Positions 17,482 through 27,752 of a DNA stretch of 45,073 nucleotides are shown here, piece by piece. Numbering within the stretch: the stretch's first letter is position 1; every line of letters starts with the position of its first letter. The notes under the pieces are model-generated. The model did not search any database, was not told the DNA's origin, and saw only the letters and a list, made by a program, of their open reading frames with translations. The translations under genes were made by a program, and so were the position numbers. Origin of the DNA: an uncultured Ectothiorhodospiraceae bacterium (GTDB taxonomy: Bacteria > Pseudomonadota > Gammaproteobacteria > UBA6429 > Thiohalophilaceae); NCBI GenBank assembly GCA_947260005.1, contig CAMYOL010000038.1, positions 1-45,073 on the forward strand, in the 5' to 3' direction.

Positions 17482-18356
17482 TTATCCTGCTCACAAAATT
17501 TATCACGTGCTTTTTTAGCACTTGTAAAAGTGTCTTTTAAAAATTGACTATCACCTTGTTCAACGGCTTTCGTTAAACGCTGAAGATCTTCATTAAAGGC
17601 ATGCAATATTTTGGTTAGCTGTTCCCGATTAGCAATACAGATATCATGCCACATCTGGGGATCACTCGAAGCGATACGGGTAAAGTCGCGAAAACCGCCG
17701 GCAGCATAATCAAAGATTTCCTGTTGATCATCCATACGAGCCAGAGTATCAACTAATGAATAAGCCAGCATATGTGGCAAATGACTGGTTGCGGCAAGTA
17801 CTTCATCATGATGTTCAGTCTGCATGTCGATCACTTCCGCACCACAGGCCTGCCACATTGAACGAATCAACTCAAGTGCGGATAGATCCGTATTATCTTG
17901 CGGAGTTAAAATAACACGCCGATGCTGAAACAGATCCGCTTGAGCTGCTTCAACACCACTTTTCTCGGTGCCGGCAATCGGATGAGCGGGCACTAAATTT
18001 GAGGGTAGCTCACCGTATGCCTTCATTGCCGCTTCAATCACAAAATGTTTTGCACTACCAACATCGGTCATTACCGAACTGGAAGTATCAAAATTTTTCA
18101 TCTCTGAAAAAAGAGCAGGCATTGCGCCCAACGGTGTCGCTATAACTATCACCTCAGCATTACTGATAGCATCGCCAAGGTTTGTTGAGATCTCATCGAC
18201 AACACCTAATTTTTTTGCCTCTGTTAAGTGTTGAAGATTACGTCCATAACCAACAATAGACTCAACGGCATTGTTTTCACGCAATGCGCGAGCTAATGAA
18301 CCGCCCATCGAGCCAACACCAATAATACATAGTTTGTTGATATTCAGTTTAGACAT
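17478..18356 (-). CDS. tyrA: Prephenate dehydrogenase
   Basis: Oxidatively decarboxylates prephenate to 4-hydroxyphenylpyruvate on the tyrosine branch. The 292-residue protein has the dinucleotide motif GVGSMGGSLARAL near residues 13-25, the VTDVGSAK segment, PAHPIAGTEKSG with the catalytic histidine, and ATSHLPHMLAYSL. There is no chorismate mutase domain. It starts one base after the hisC stop and overlaps aroA by four bases. Confidence 0.95.
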   Translation of the reverse strand: MSKLNINKLCIIGVGSMGGSLARALRENNAVESIVGYGRNLQHLTEAKKLGVVDEISTNLGDAISNAEVIVIATPLGAMPALFSEMKNFDTSSSVMTDVGSAKHFVIEAAMKAYGELPSNLVPAHPIAGTEKSGVEAAQADLFQHRRVILTPQDNTDLSALELIRSMWQACGAEVIDMQTEHHDEVLAATSHLPHMLAYSLVDTLARMDDQQEIFDYAAGGFRDFTRIASSDPQMWHDICIANREQLTKILHAFNEDLQRLTKAVEQGDSQFLKDTFTSAKKARDKFCEQDK

Positions 18357-18357
18357 A

Positions 18358-19473
18358 TTATGTTAAAGCTTGATGTAATGCCTTAATAAACAGTTTGTTT
18401 TCTTCTGGCGTACCAATGGTAACCCGTAAATGGTTCGGCATAGCATAATTATCGACAGGCCGTACAATCACGCCAAGTTTTAATAACTCTGTGTAAACCG
18501 GTGCAGCCTCCCGGCCAAGATCAAAGCTTATAAAATTCCCGACTGAGGGAATATAGGACAATGACAGGTCAGAAAACACTTTTGTTAATGCTTGCATCCC
18601 CTGTTTATTCAGTAAAATACTTTTTTCAATATGCTCCTGATCATCGAGTGCAGCGGTCGCTGCAGCTAGTGCCAGACTATTAACATTAAAGGGTTGTCGT
18701 ACACGATTGAGTAGATCAGAAATCTCAGTATTTGAAACACCGTAGCCCACCCTCAGACCGGCAAGCCCGTAGGCCTTGGAAAATGTTCTGGTTACAACCA
18801 GATTTTCAAACTGTGTTAACAACTCAATCCCGTTTGGGTATTCGGTAAATCCCATTTCAGGCGCGTGAGCATATTCAAAATAGGCCTCATCCAACACAAC
18901 GATGATATTAGTTGGTACCTGTTGTAGAAAACCGGTGATTTCGTCTTCGGTTAACCAGGTTCCAGTAGGATTATTCGGATTAGCAATAAAAATCAGCCTG
19001 GTTTTATCCGTAATTCGTGCCAGCATCGCATTTAAATCGTGACCCCAGTCTTTTGCCGGGACTTCACAGATCACCCCACCGATAGCCTGTGTCACTAATG
19101 GATAAACAGCAAATGCGTGTTGTGAAAATATAACTTCATCGTTAGCTGTCACAAATGTACGTGCAACGAATTCCAGTATGTCATTTGAGCCATTACCCAG
19201 CGTTATTTGGTCTGTTTGCAAATTATGGCGTTCGGCCAGTTTTGTTTTTAATTCAAAACCATTTCCATCAGGATAGCGCGCAAGTTCTTTTAGGTTATTT
19301 TGAATGGCATCGATAGCAAGTTGACTTGGGCCAATTGGGTTCTCATTAGAAGCGAGCTTTATGATATGTTCTAAACCATATTCGCGTTTCAATTCATTAA
19401 CTGGTTTTCCAGGTTGATATGGAGTTAACGATTGAACGCCTGGAACGGCAAGATCACAGTAATAGCTCATCAT
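18358..19473 (-). CDS. hisC: Histidinol-phosphate aminotransferase
   Basis: A 371-residue PLP aminotransferase of the HisC family; in this neighbourhood it probably also transaminates aromatic keto acids. The PLP lysine is Lys233 in TRTFSKAYGLAGLRVGYG, and other cofactor contacts are IANPNNPTGTW and DEAYFEYA. Two adjacent ATGs (19473 and 19470) are possible starts. It follows pheA by 6 bases and precedes tyrA by 1. A copy next to pheA-tyrA is normal in gammaproteobacteria (called hisC2 in Pseudomonas). Confidence 0.93.
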   Translation of the reverse strand: MMSYYCDLAVPGVQSLTPYQPGKPVNELKREYGLEHIIKLASNENPIGPSQLAIDAIQNNLKELARYPDGNGFELKTKLAERHNLQTDQITLGNGSNDILEFVARTFVTANDEVIFSQHAFAVYPLVTQAIGGVICEVPAKDWGHDLNAMLARITDKTRLIFIANPNNPTGTWLTEDEITGFLQQVPTNIIVVLDEAYFEYAHAPEMGFTEYPNGIELLTQFENLVVTRTFSKAYGLAGLRVGYGVSNTEISDLLNRVRQPFNVNSLALAAATAALDDQEHIEKSILLNKQGMQALTKVFSDLSLSYIPSVGNFISFDLGREAAPVYTELLKLGVIVRPVDNYAMPNHLRVTIGTPEENKLFIKALHQALT

Positions 19474-19479
19474 AATTGC

Positions 19480-20556
19480 CTACAGAACGGCTCGAGGATA
19501 AGAACCTAAAACTTTCACAAACCTGGCTTCTTGCTCTAGTTCTGATATCGCTGCGGCAACCTCTGCATCATCCTGATGACCTTTACAATCAATAAAAAAT
19601 ACATAATCCCACATACCACGACGTGAAGGACGAGATTCGATACGCGTCATTGATATTTTATTTTTAACTAAAGGTCCTAAAATACTATGCAGTGCACCCG
19701 ATTTATTTTGGGTTGATATTAAGATTGACGTTTTATCTTTACCGCAAGCAGGCGTGACTCTTTTACCAATGATCAAGAATCGGGTAGTATTGTCAGGTTC
19801 GTCTTCAATATTTTTGACCAGTGACAGTAATTTATATATCTCACCAGCCATATCGCCGGCTATAGCTGCCGAAGCAGATTCACTGGATGCCAAACGCGCA
19901 GCTTCTGCATTGCTACTTACACTTTTTTGCTCTATTCCTGGTAAATTAGTATCAAGCCACTCTCGACACTGTGCTAAAGATTGCTGATGAGAGTAAACAC
20001 ATTTAATTTCAGATAAGTCATTTGCCATGCTTAGCAGATGATGATGAATGCGTAATTCCACTTCACCACAAATATGTAAGTCGGAATTCATAAACTGATC
20101 TAAAGTGTGACTGACGACACCTTCCGTTGAATTCTCTATTGGCACAACACCATAGGAAACATTACCCGACTCGACTTCACGAAATACATCCCGAATACTG
20201 GCCAGTGGTAATGTTTTTACAGAATGTCCAAAATGTTTTAGCGCTGCAGATTGTGTAAAGGTCCCCTCCGGACCAAGAAAGGCAATATTCATCACTTGTT
20301 CAAGCGCCAGACAAGCCGACATTACTTCACGAAATAAACGCGCAATCTCTTCATCGCTGAGTGGACCTTTATTTCGATTTTTAACTTTATCCAGCACCTG
20401 TGCTTCTCGTTCGGCGCGATAAAAGTTGGTATCGTCTGATGCGTTTTTAGCGGTAGCGACTTCTTGAGCCAGTTTTGCACGATCATTCAGGAGCGAATGG
20501 AGTTGTTCGTCCAATGCATCGATCTTAACTCGTAACTGTGAAAGTTTATCCGACAT
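19480..20556 (-). CDS. pheA: Chorismate mutase / prephenate dehydratase (P-protein)
   Basis: A 358-residue bifunctional enzyme of phenylalanine synthesis. Residues 1-85 are an AroQ-type chorismate mutase (LRVKIDALDEQLHSLLNDRA). About 92-270 is prephenate dehydratase, from AFLGPEGTFTQSAAL through the TRF motif in NTTRFLIIG. A C-terminal ACT domain holds the ESRP motif that mediates phenylalanine feedback. No leader-peptide attenuator is possible at this site because serA lies 6 bases upstream. Confidence 0.97.
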   Translation of the reverse strand: MSDKLSQLRVKIDALDEQLHSLLNDRAKLAQEVATAKNASDDTNFYRAEREAQVLDKVKNRNKGPLSDEEIARLFREVMSACLALEQVMNIAFLGPEGTFTQSAALKHFGHSVKTLPLASIRDVFREVESGNVSYGVVPIENSTEGVVSHTLDQFMNSDLHICGEVELRIHHHLLSMANDLSEIKCVYSHQQSLAQCREWLDTNLPGIEQKSVSSNAEAARLASSESASAAIAGDMAGEIYKLLSLVKNIEDEPDNTTRFLIIGKRVTPACGKDKTSILISTQNKSGALHSILGPLVKNKISMTRIESRPSRRGMWDYVFFIDCKGHQDDAEVAAAISELEQEARFVKVLGSYPRAVL

Positions 20557-20562
20557 AGTTCC

Positions 20563-21726
20563 CTATATTGCTCGAACGTTTAATATACCTTCAATATCAC
20601 TTAACTGTTTAAGCGTCGACTCACTAACGGTTTGATCGACATCAACAAGCGTGTATGCCAATTCACCGCGCGACTTGTTTAACATGTCAACGATATTTAA
20701 GTTACCGTTCGCTAATGCTGTTGAGATCTGACCTAACATATTGGGTACATTACTGTTTACAATGCATAACCGTTGATGACCATTTGGCTCCATACGTACT
20801 TCAGGGAAATTAACCGAGTTACGTATATTTCCAAATTCAAGAAAATCTCTGATCTGATTTGCGACCATGATGGCACAGTTATCTTCAGCCTCGGTTGTTG
20901 ACGCTCCCAGGTGGGGCAAACAAAAGACACGTTCTTGTTTAATTAATATATTATTCGGAAAATCACATACATAAGCATAGATTTTTCCCGAATTTATTCC
21001 TTCGCATATAGCATCATTATTAACAATACCGTCACGCGCAAAATTCAAAATAACGGCGTTATCCTTAAGGAGCTTTATTCGCTCCATATTAATCATGTCA
21101 CGTGTCGCATCGATTAATGGTACATGGAAGGTAATAAAATCGGCTTTCGCAAATACTTCATCAGCGGTACTCGCCTTCTCTACTTGTGCCGAAAGTTGCC
21201 AGGCACCTTCGACGGTAATATCAGGATCAAAACCTATCACATTCATACCAAGGTCTAATGCCATGTTGGCAACGTTGCGACCGATTGCACCTAAACCAAT
21301 GACACCAAGTGTGCGACCTGGTAATTCAAAACCGGCATATTGTTTTTTACCCGCTTCGACTAATTTATTAAGCTCAGCATCATCACCTTCCAGATTACGA
21401 ACATAATCCCAGGCAGATGCGATGTTTCGACAGCCTAATAACATCCCGGCCATGACCAGTTCTTTTACCGCATTTGCATTAGCGCCCGGTGCATTAAAGA
21501 CCGGGATTCCCAGTCCAGAGAGTTTATCAACCGGGATATTATTTACCCCAGCACCCGCACGCCCAACCGCTTTTAGGCTGGCGGGAATGTCCATGTCATG
21601 CATTTTATAAGAGCGAAGCAAGACTGCATCAGGATGGGTAATCTCAGAAGCGATTTCATATTTGTCACGTGGCAGTTGTTCTAATCCAGCCACCGAAATA
21701 TTGTTTAAGGTTAATATTTTTAACAT
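20563..21726 (-). CDS. serA: D-3-phosphoglycerate dehydrogenase (short form with ACT domain)
   Basis: First step of serine synthesis, oxidising 3-phosphoglycerate with NAD+. The 387-residue protein has the NAD motif GVIGLGAIGRNVAN, the substrate-binding arginine in NFARDGIVN, the catalytic histidine in PHLGAST, and a C-terminal ACT domain from about residue 318 that may bind serine. The loop where E. coli SerA has its catalytic glutamate reads DFPNN, which fits a divergent short subfamily. It lies between serC (18 bases) and pheA (6 bases), joining two consecutive serine-pathway genes. Confidence 0.92.
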   Translation of the reverse strand: MLKILTLNNISVAGLEQLPRDKYEIASEITHPDAVLLRSYKMHDMDIPASLKAVGRAGAGVNNIPVDKLSGLGIPVFNAPGANANAVKELVMAGMLLGCRNIASAWDYVRNLEGDDAELNKLVEAGKKQYAGFELPGRTLGVIGLGAIGRNVANMALDLGMNVIGFDPDITVEGAWQLSAQVEKASTADEVFAKADFITFHVPLIDATRDMINMERIKLLKDNAVILNFARDGIVNNDAICEGINSGKIYAYVCDFPNNILIKQERVFCLPHLGASTTEAEDNCAIMVANQIRDFLEFGNIRNSVNFPEVRMEPNGHQRLCIVNSNVPNMLGQISTALANGNLNIVDMLNKSRGELAYTLVDVDQTVSESTLKQLSDIEGILNVRAI

Positions 21727-21744
21727 AGTGATATCGGCTCTCTT

Positions 21745-22827
21745 CTAACCGTTTTCTTTTTCAAATTCTTTCATAAAAGTTATCAGTTCATCGATACCTT
21801 CTTCAGGCATGGCATTATAGATACTCGCACGCATACCGCCAACTGAACGGTGCCCTTTCAAGGTTTTAAGTCCGCGTTGTTCTGCCTGCTCTAAAAATAA
21901 TTTATCCAGGTTCGCATCAGCCAGGGTGAATGGAATATTCATCCAGGAACGACAATCAAGCTGTACAGGATTTTGATAAAATTCAGACTGGTCTATCGCG
22001 GCGTATAATTTATCGGCTTTACGCTGATTAATTTCTGCCATAGCTTGCAGGCCACCACGTTTTTTAATCCAGTCAAAAACCAAACCTGCCAAATACCATG
22101 AATAAGTCGGTGGCGTGTTTGACATCGAATCGTTATCAGCAATATTTTTATAATCGAATACACTGGGTGTATTTTTGATGGTATTTCCCATTAAATCTTT
22201 ACGTACAATGGCTATCGTCAGTCCAGCAGGACCAATATTTTTTTGCGCGCCGGCATAAATTATTCCGAACTTAGATACATCAATCGGACGGGATAAAATT
22301 GTTGAGGACATATCGGCAACTATCGGTACACCCTTTGTTTCTGGAACCCAGTGAAACTCAACACCACCAATCGTCTCATTTGGTGTGTAATGAAAATACG
22401 CCGCATCTTTATTTAATGACCAGCTGGAATAGTCAGGAATGTTGCTAAAGTTTTCAGCCTCACTGCTAGCCGCTATATTAACGTCCGCATAGCGTTTTGC
22501 TTCAGCAATCGCTTTTTTGGACCAGGCTCCGGTATTAACATAATCAACCTGTGTTTTATCACCAAGTAAATTCATCGGTATCATTGCAAACTGCGCCGAT
22601 GCCCCGCCCTGCATAAACAACACTGAATAATCATCATTAATATTTAATAATTCACGGAGATCGGCTTCAGCCCTGGCCGCAATGTCCATGAAAATTTTAC
22701 CGCGGTGGCTCATTTCCATTACCGACATTCCGCTTGAATTATAATCAGACATCTCAGCCTGAGCTTGCTGCAACACTTCCGTTGGCAACATAGCCGGGCC
22801 TGCACTAAAGTTAAAACAACGTGACAT
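21745..22827 (-). CDS. serC: Phosphoserine aminotransferase
   Basis: A 360-residue PLP enzyme converting 3-phosphohydroxypyruvate to phosphoserine; also used in pyridoxal phosphate synthesis. The N-terminal NFSAGPAMLPTEVLQ is typical, Lys196 in YAGAQKNIGPAG holds the PLP, and MQGGASAQF provides phosphate contacts. It follows gyrA after 68 bases and precedes serA, which supplies its substrate. gyrA-serC adjacency is common in gammaproteobacteria. Confidence 0.97.
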   Translation of the reverse strand: MSRCFNFSAGPAMLPTEVLQQAQAEMSDYNSSGMSVMEMSHRGKIFMDIAARAEADLRELLNINDDYSVLFMQGGASAQFAMIPMNLLGDKTQVDYVNTGAWSKKAIAEAKRYADVNIAASSEAENFSNIPDYSSWSLNKDAAYFHYTPNETIGGVEFHWVPETKGVPIVADMSSTILSRPIDVSKFGIIYAGAQKNIGPAGLTIAIVRKDLMGNTIKNTPSVFDYKNIADNDSMSNTPPTYSWYLAGLVFDWIKKRGGLQAMAEINQRKADKLYAAIDQSEFYQNPVQLDCRSWMNIPFTLADANLDKLFLEQAEQRGLKTLKGHRSVGGMRASIYNAMPEEGIDELITFMKEFEKENG

Positions 22828-22895
22828 TAATTCACTTCCTTTAAATAAATTTTATAAATAATCAGGATTTGGAAAAAGCGTTCCGGGTGACGATA

Positions 22896-25448
22896 TTAAC
22901 TTTCAGGATCGCTCTCTTCCACATAGGCAATTCGTTCGATTCCAGAAAGGTTCTCATCCTCATCGAGGCTTATCAGCTTCACACCCTGAGTGTTACGCCC
23001 CATCACCGAGATCTCATTAACCTTGGTACGAACCAATGTACCACCGCTTGTAATAAGCATGATCTCATCATCATCGTGTACACGCTCAGCACCTGTGACC
23101 AGGCCATTACGATCCGTCGTCTGTATTGAAATAACGCCTAAACCACCGCGGCCGTGAACCGGATAATCAGTGACATTCGTTCGTTTACCATAGCCATTTT
23201 CAGTTGCCGTTAATACAAAACCTTCCTCAGCTAAAATAAGCGATATCACTTTATGTGATTCAGTCAGTTTGATGCCGCGCACACCAACCGCGTTACGTCC
23301 CATGGGCCGAACATCATTTTCATTGAATCGAATGGCCTTGCCACTACTGCTAAATAAGATGACATCCTGGTTGCCAGTCGTCACTTCAACTCCAATCAAA
23401 TGATCGCCTTCACGCATTTCGATAGCAATAATGCCGGAGGAACGTGGACGCGAAAAATCTTTCAATGGGGTTTTCTTGATGGTCCCTTGCTGTGTGGCAA
23501 AAAATACAAATTGCTCTTCGGTATATTCTCGTACCGGTAACATTGCATTAATACGCTCGCCATCACTTAATGGCAACAAATTAACGATTGGTTTACCGCG
23601 TGCAGTACGTCCAGCCTGAGGTAATTCATATACCTTTAACCAGTAAACCTTACCTAAGTTAGAAAAACATAAAATGGTGTCATGTGTATTCACGACAAAC
23701 AATTTATCAATAAAGTCTTCTTCTTTAACTGACGTTGCCGCTTTTCCTTTACCACCACGACGTTGTGCTGAGTAGGATGACACCGGTTGAGATTTTGCAT
23801 AACCTTCATGTGAAAGCGTAACCACCACATCTTCTTCGGTAATCAAGTCTTCAATCGTCAGGTCTTCCTGGCTGGCGATGATCTCGGTACGACGTTCATC
23901 ACCATACAATTCTTTAATTTCAGTCAGTTCATCGCGGATAACCTGCATTAATCGATCACCAGAATTTAATATATCCAGCAAATCGGCAATTTTTTCGAGG
24001 AACTCTTCATACTCTTTTATTATTTTATCTTGTTCCAGACCGGTTAAGCGATGCAAGCGCATATCCAATATAGCCTGAGCCTGATTATCAGAAAGCCTAT
24101 ATTTTCCTTCGATGAGTCCAAACCGATCAGATAAACCTTCCGGGCGTGAAGCAATTGAACCCGCGCGCTCGATCATTTGCACCACCACGCTCGGCTCCCA
24201 GGCCGTGTCCATGATTTTAACTTTGGCTTCGGATGGTGAGGCAGCAGACTTGATGAGTTTGATCACCTCATCGATATTAGCCAGAGCAACCGCCTGTCCT
24301 TCTAATATATGGGCACGCTCGCGCGCTTTCCTGAGATCATAGACAGTACGTCGTGTTACTACTTCACGGCGATGTCGAATAAATGCTTCAAGAATTTGTT
24401 TGATATTTAATAAGCGAGGCTGACCATCAACCAGTGCAACCATGTTTATACCGAACACAGTTTGCAATTGAGTATGCTGATAAAGATTGTTGATCATTAC
24501 CTCGGCCTGCTCACCCCGGCGTAATTCAATGACGACACGCATACCATCTTTATCCGACTCATCACGCAAACCATTACCCGAGATGCCTTCTATCTTCTTG
24601 TCTTTTACCAGTTCGGCAATACGTTCTATCAAACGGGCTTTATTAACCTGATATGGCAGCTCAGTAATAATGATAGTCTGACGGCCATTTTTAGGATCTT
24701 CCTCAATCTCGGTGCGTGCTCGAACATAGATTCGTCCACGGCCTGTGGCATAGGCCTCGGCAATACCACGCGCACCATTAATAATGCCTGCCGTCGGAAA
24801 ATCCGGGCCGGGAATAATCTGCATCATATCGACAATTGAGATGGCTGGATCATCAATTAAGGCCAGGCAACCATCAATAATCTCGTTCAAGTTATGCGGT
24901 GGAATGTTGGTCGCCATACCGACCGCAATACCCGCGGAACCGTTAACTAATAAATTCGGAATTCTCGCCGGTAATATGTTGGGTTCATGCTCAGTCTCGT
25001 CATAGTTGGCAGTAAAATCGACTGTTTCTCGATCGATATCCGAAAGAAGTTCATGTGCAATTTTGGACATCCGAACTTCGGTATAGCGCATGGCCGCCGG
25101 CGCGTCTCCATCAACTGAACCAAAGTTACCCTGGCCATCCACCAGCATGTAGCGTAAAGAAAAAGGTTGCGCCATACGAACAATCGTATCGTAAACGGCA
25201 GAATCACCATGAGGATGGTATTTACCAATAACGTCACCCACTACGCGGGCCGATTTCTTATAGGCTTTATTCCAGTCATTTCCTAATTCGCGCATGGCAA
25301 ATAAAACACGACGATGAACTGGCTTTAGTCCGTCCCGGACATCAGGCAAGGCCCGCCCGACAATAACCGACATGGCATAGTCCAAATAGGACTGCCGCAT
25401 CTCTTCTTCAATGTTGATCGGTAAGACTTCTTTTGCAAAATCGGTCAT
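22896..25448 (-). CDS. gyrA: DNA gyrase subunit A
   Basis: An 850-residue type II topoisomerase subunit that breaks and rejoins DNA during negative supercoiling. The catalytic tyrosine is Tyr122 in [12 protein letters not shown]. The quinolone-resistance region [11 protein letters not shown] has Ser83 and Asp87 as in sensitive E. coli. The GyrA box QRRGGKG in the C-terminal domain marks it as gyrase rather than topoisomerase IV, and six beta-pinwheel blades follow. The acidic tail ends in [10 protein letters not shown] strong promoter lies about 50 bases upstream. Confidence 0.98.
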   Translation of the reverse strand: MTDFAKEVLPINIEEEMRQSYLDYAMSVIVGRALPDVRDGLKPVHRRVLFAMRELGNDWNKAYKKSARVVGDVIGKYHPHGDSAVYDTIVRMAQPFSLRYMLVDGQGNFGSVDGDAPAAMRYTEVRMSKIAHELLSDIDRETVDFTANYDETEHEPNILPARIPNLLVNGSAGIAVGMATNIPPHNLNEIIDGCLALIDDPAISIVDMMQIIPGPDFPTAGIINGARGIAEAYATGRGRIYVRARTEIEEDPKNGRQTIIITELPYQVNKARLIERIAELVKDKKIEGISGNGLRDESDKDGMRVVIELRRGEQAEVMINNLYQHTQLQTVFGINMVALVDGQPRLLNIKQILEAFIRHRREVVTRRTVYDLRKARERAHILEGQAVALANIDEVIKLIKSAASPSEAKVKIMDTAWEPSVVVQMIERAGSIASRPEGLSDRFGLIEGKYRLSDNQAQAILDMRLHRLTGLEQDKIIKEYEEFLEKIADLLDILNSGDRLMQVIRDELTEIKELYGDERRTEIIASQEDLTIEDLITEEDVVVTLSHEGYAKSQPVSSYSAQRRGGKGKAATSVKEEDFIDKLFVVNTHDTILCFSNLGKVYWLKVYELPQAGRTARGKPIVNLLPLSDGERINAMLPVREYTEEQFVFFATQQGTIKKTPLKDFSRPRSSGIIAIEMREGDHLIGVEVTTGNQDVILFSSSGKAIRFNENDVRPMGRNAVGVRGIKLTESHKVISLILAEEGFVLTATENGYGKRTNVTDYPVHGRGGLGVISIQTTDRNGLVTGAERVHDDDEIMLITSGGTLVRTKVNEISVMGRNTQGVKLISLDEDENLSGIERIAYVEESDPES

Positions 25449-25501
25449 AGTTATAATTAGTTACTTTTTATCAGGCGCACGTAGAGACTATAAGAGATGC
25501 G

Positions 25502-25532
25502 ATTATACCACGCTACTAACCCACTAGGCCAA
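25502..25532 (-). promoter_or_regulatory. gyrA promoter with extended -10
   Basis: Minus-strand TGGTATAAT holds a perfect TATAAT (25502-25507) with the TGn extension. A TTGGCC at 25527-25532 could serve as -35 with a long 19-base spacer. The expected start of transcription is about 47 bases before the gyrA ATG. Confidence 0.65.
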
Positions 25533-25576
25533 ACATATCTTGCGTGAGAATCGTGTTAAGGGTTGCTAATGGATTC

Positions 25577-26629
25577 TTAAGCTTGAGAATTTTGTGTTTT
25601 TTGAACAAACTCGACGATAAAGGCCATAAACAGCCCCAAAAAAATTCCTAGCACAAAGCCTAAGGCCAGAATTAGATGTGATTTGGGCTTAATTTTCTTA
25701 GCTTCATGAATCGTACCATCAAGGATAAATGGAGAAAATTGCGCAGCTTCAAATTTAATTTTCTGTAATTTTTGCAACTTTTGTTGTTTTTCACGTAAAC
25801 CCGGAATATAGGGGTCGCCCGAGGGTCGGTTTTGAAGGCTTTCAAGTTCTGCAGTCAATACCTTGGTCCCACGCATATAAGGCGGCACATTCATATTTCC
25901 CGCCACCACAGTTAGTTTGTTTTTTTCTTGCATGGTGAATTGACGGTTATCAACGATATTAAGCTTTTTTGCTATCGCTATATTACTTTCGAGCACGGCA
26001 ATCTGATCCTGACGCTTCAAGGTCTCAAATTTCCGTGCCTGTTTGATTTCAAGTTCGAGTAATTCTATATCTCTTGTCACTCGACGTTTGCGGGCCGATA
26101 TCAGGTTATCAATATATCTCAGTTTGGCGAAGCCCAGATATTTTTCGAGAATTGACGTTATATTTACTTGATCAGTGGAATCGTAGCTAACCAAAACATG
26201 CTCACCCACAAATGTTTTATCTTCTCCTAATTTAAGTGGGTTTTTTGTTATTTCGTTATCGCTGTCATCTCGCGACTTGAATAGCTTTTCATGGCCAACT
26301 GCAAAGTCGTCCCAGCTTCCATCCTTTAACAGTAAAGTCTGAAATTCCGTAAAAATCGTCGCCGGCTCTAGATCTTCTTTAAACTGTTTGCTTAATACCA
26401 GATCATCTACAGTCGGTATGATGATCCTGGCAGAAGCCTGATATATTTTTGTCGCAAACAAGACATACAACAGGCTCGCGATAACACACACCGCAACAGT
26501 GATCATGATCGTCATCTTACGCTTTACTAAAACTAAATATAAATCATGCAGACTTATTTCATCCTGAAACTGATCGGAATTTCGACGCAATATTCTTCTA
26601 CGCTCTTCTATACTATCCGTATCGTACAT
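25577..26629 (-). CDS. Wzz-type polysaccharide chain-length determinant
   Basis: A 350-residue inner-membrane protein that sets O-antigen or exopolysaccharide chain length. The first membrane segment is about residues 34-55, and the second, near the end, is the glycine-rich SHLILALGFVLGIFLGLFMA after a PKS. The periplasmic part between them is helical with coiled-coil stretches and the MRGTKVLTAELESL segment seen in Wzz proteins. I chose the ATG at 26629 because TGGAG lies five bases before it; an upstream TTG would add five residues. It lies between mtnA and gyrA. In Pseudomonas a wzz gene sits nearby, after ihfB, so its position here is shifted. Confidence 0.85.
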   Translation of the reverse strand: MYDTDSIEERRRILRRNSDQFQDEISLHDLYLVLVKRKMTIMITVAVCVIASLLYVLFATKIYQASARIIIPTVDDLVLSKQFKEDLEPATIFTEFQTLLLKDGSWDDFAVGHEKLFKSRDDSDNEITKNPLKLGEDKTFVGEHVLVSYDSTDQVNITSILEKYLGFAKLRYIDNLISARKRRVTRDIELLELEIKQARKFETLKRQDQIAVLESNIAIAKKLNIVDNRQFTMQEKNKLTVVAGNMNVPPYMRGTKVLTAELESLQNRPSGDPYIPGLREKQQKLQKLQKIKFEAAQFSPFILDGTIHEAKKIKPKSHLILALGFVLGIFLGLFMAFIVEFVQKTQNSQA

Positions 26630-26644
26630 ATTAACTCCATCCAA

Positions 26645-26691
26645 TTCAGGTGTGCGTGTGATCCTGAACCTATTATTAATAGATGATTATA
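26645..26691 (-). promoter_or_regulatory. Candidate promoter and inverted repeat upstream of wzz-like gene
   Basis: A minus-strand TATAAT (26686-26691) lies shortly after the mtnA stop, without a good -35. Downstream of the predicted start is the inverted repeat TTCAGG-N12-CCTGAA (26645-26668), just before the ribosome-binding site. It could be an operator or a leader hairpin. Both elements were found by eye. Confidence 0.3.
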
Positions 26692-26694
26692 AAT

Positions 26695-27741
26695 CTAGCT
26701 CATCAATGTTTTGATTTTTTTCAAATTCGGATTTTCAACTATACCACGTTCTGTCACGATTGCATCGATCAGAGCGGCCGGGGTAACATCAAAAACCGGA
26801 TTCCAGGCCGACACACCGTCAGGTGCAATCCGCTGCCCCGACACCGTCAAAAGTTCCGATTCATCTCGAAACTCGATTGGAATATCATCGCCCGATTTGG
26901 AATTCATATCAATCGTCGAGGTGGGCGCAGCGACCATCACCTTAACACCATGTTGTTTTGCATTGACGGCCAGGCTATAAGTACCAATCTTGTTGGCGAC
27001 ATCGCCATTTGCGGCAATACGATCAGAACCCACAATGACCCAATCCAGTTTTTGTTGTTGCATTAACATCGCAGCCGCGCCTTCGGCGACCAATCTGACG
27101 GGAATATTTTCTTTTTGCAGCTCCCATGCAGTCAAACGCGCACCTTGTAACCACGGGCGCGTTTCATCCGCATAAACCAAACTAATTTTATCTTGTTCAT
27201 AGGCCGTACGGATAACACCCAGGGCGGTGCCGTAGCCCCCCGTTGCTAATGCACCCGCATTACAGTGCGTGATAACTTCACTATTTTCTTGAATGAGTTC
27301 TGCTGCCAGATCACTTAACTTATAGTTAGCTTCGACATCTTGTTGATGTATTAATTTTGCCTCATCTAACAATACAGTCAATGGATTTTCGGATGATACA
27401 TGTGTGCTCATTGTTTTACGCATTCGATCAATCGCCCATCGCAAATTAATCGCCGTAGGTCGGGCCGCAGCTAAAATCTTGAGATCTTGTTCGATATCTC
27501 TGCGCCAGTTTTTGTTTTGTTCTGGATTATGTTTACGTGCCGCCAGGACAACACCATAGGCCGCTGTCACCCCAATCGCAGGCGCACCTCTTACCACCAT
27601 ATCGGTTATAGCCTTTGCAACGTCTTTTACATCATTGAATTCAAGATAACGTTCCTCAGTAGGTAAAACACGCTGATCAAGTAAAACCAATTGATCATTT
27701 TCCCATTTTATCGGGCGAATACTGTCATGCTTTCGACTCAT
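26695..27741 (-). CDS. mtnA: S-methyl-5-thioribose-1-phosphate isomerase
   Basis: Methionine salvage step converting methylthioribose-1-phosphate to methylthioribulose-1-phosphate. The 348-residue protein has RGAPAIGVTAAYG and the two catalytic residues Cys160 (THCNAGALATGGYG) and Asp240 (VGSDRIAANGD), at the same numbers as in the Bacillus enzyme from memory. It is divergent from mtaD, which acts on the upstream metabolite methylthioadenosine. The other salvage genes are not in the window. Confidence 0.95.
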   Translation of the reverse strand: MSRKHDSIRPIKWENDQLVLLDQRVLPTEERYLEFNDVKDVAKAITDMVVRGAPAIGVTAAYGVVLAARKHNPEQNKNWRRDIEQDLKILAAARPTAINLRWAIDRMRKTMSTHVSSENPLTVLLDEAKLIHQQDVEANYKLSDLAAELIQENSEVITHCNAGALATGGYGTALGVIRTAYEQDKISLVYADETRPWLQGARLTAWELQKENIPVRLVAEGAAAMLMQQQKLDWVIVGSDRIAANGDVANKIGTYSLAVNAKQHGVKVMVAAPTSTIDMNSKSGDDIPIEFRDESELLTVSGQRIAPDGVSAWNPVFDVTPAALIDAIVTERGIVENPNLKKIKTLMS

Positions 27742-27752
27742 GATCTGATTGT

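Noticed and set aside
20563-21726. Loss of the catalytic glutamate in SerA (loop reads DFPNN)
   Set aside because: The whole loop differs from E. coli SerA and resembles a divergent short SerA subfamily as I remember it; without an alignment it is not evidence of inactivity.
23878-25005. Several plus-strand frames over gyrA
   Set aside because: All are Ser/Arg-rich antisense shadows of gyrA with no start signals.
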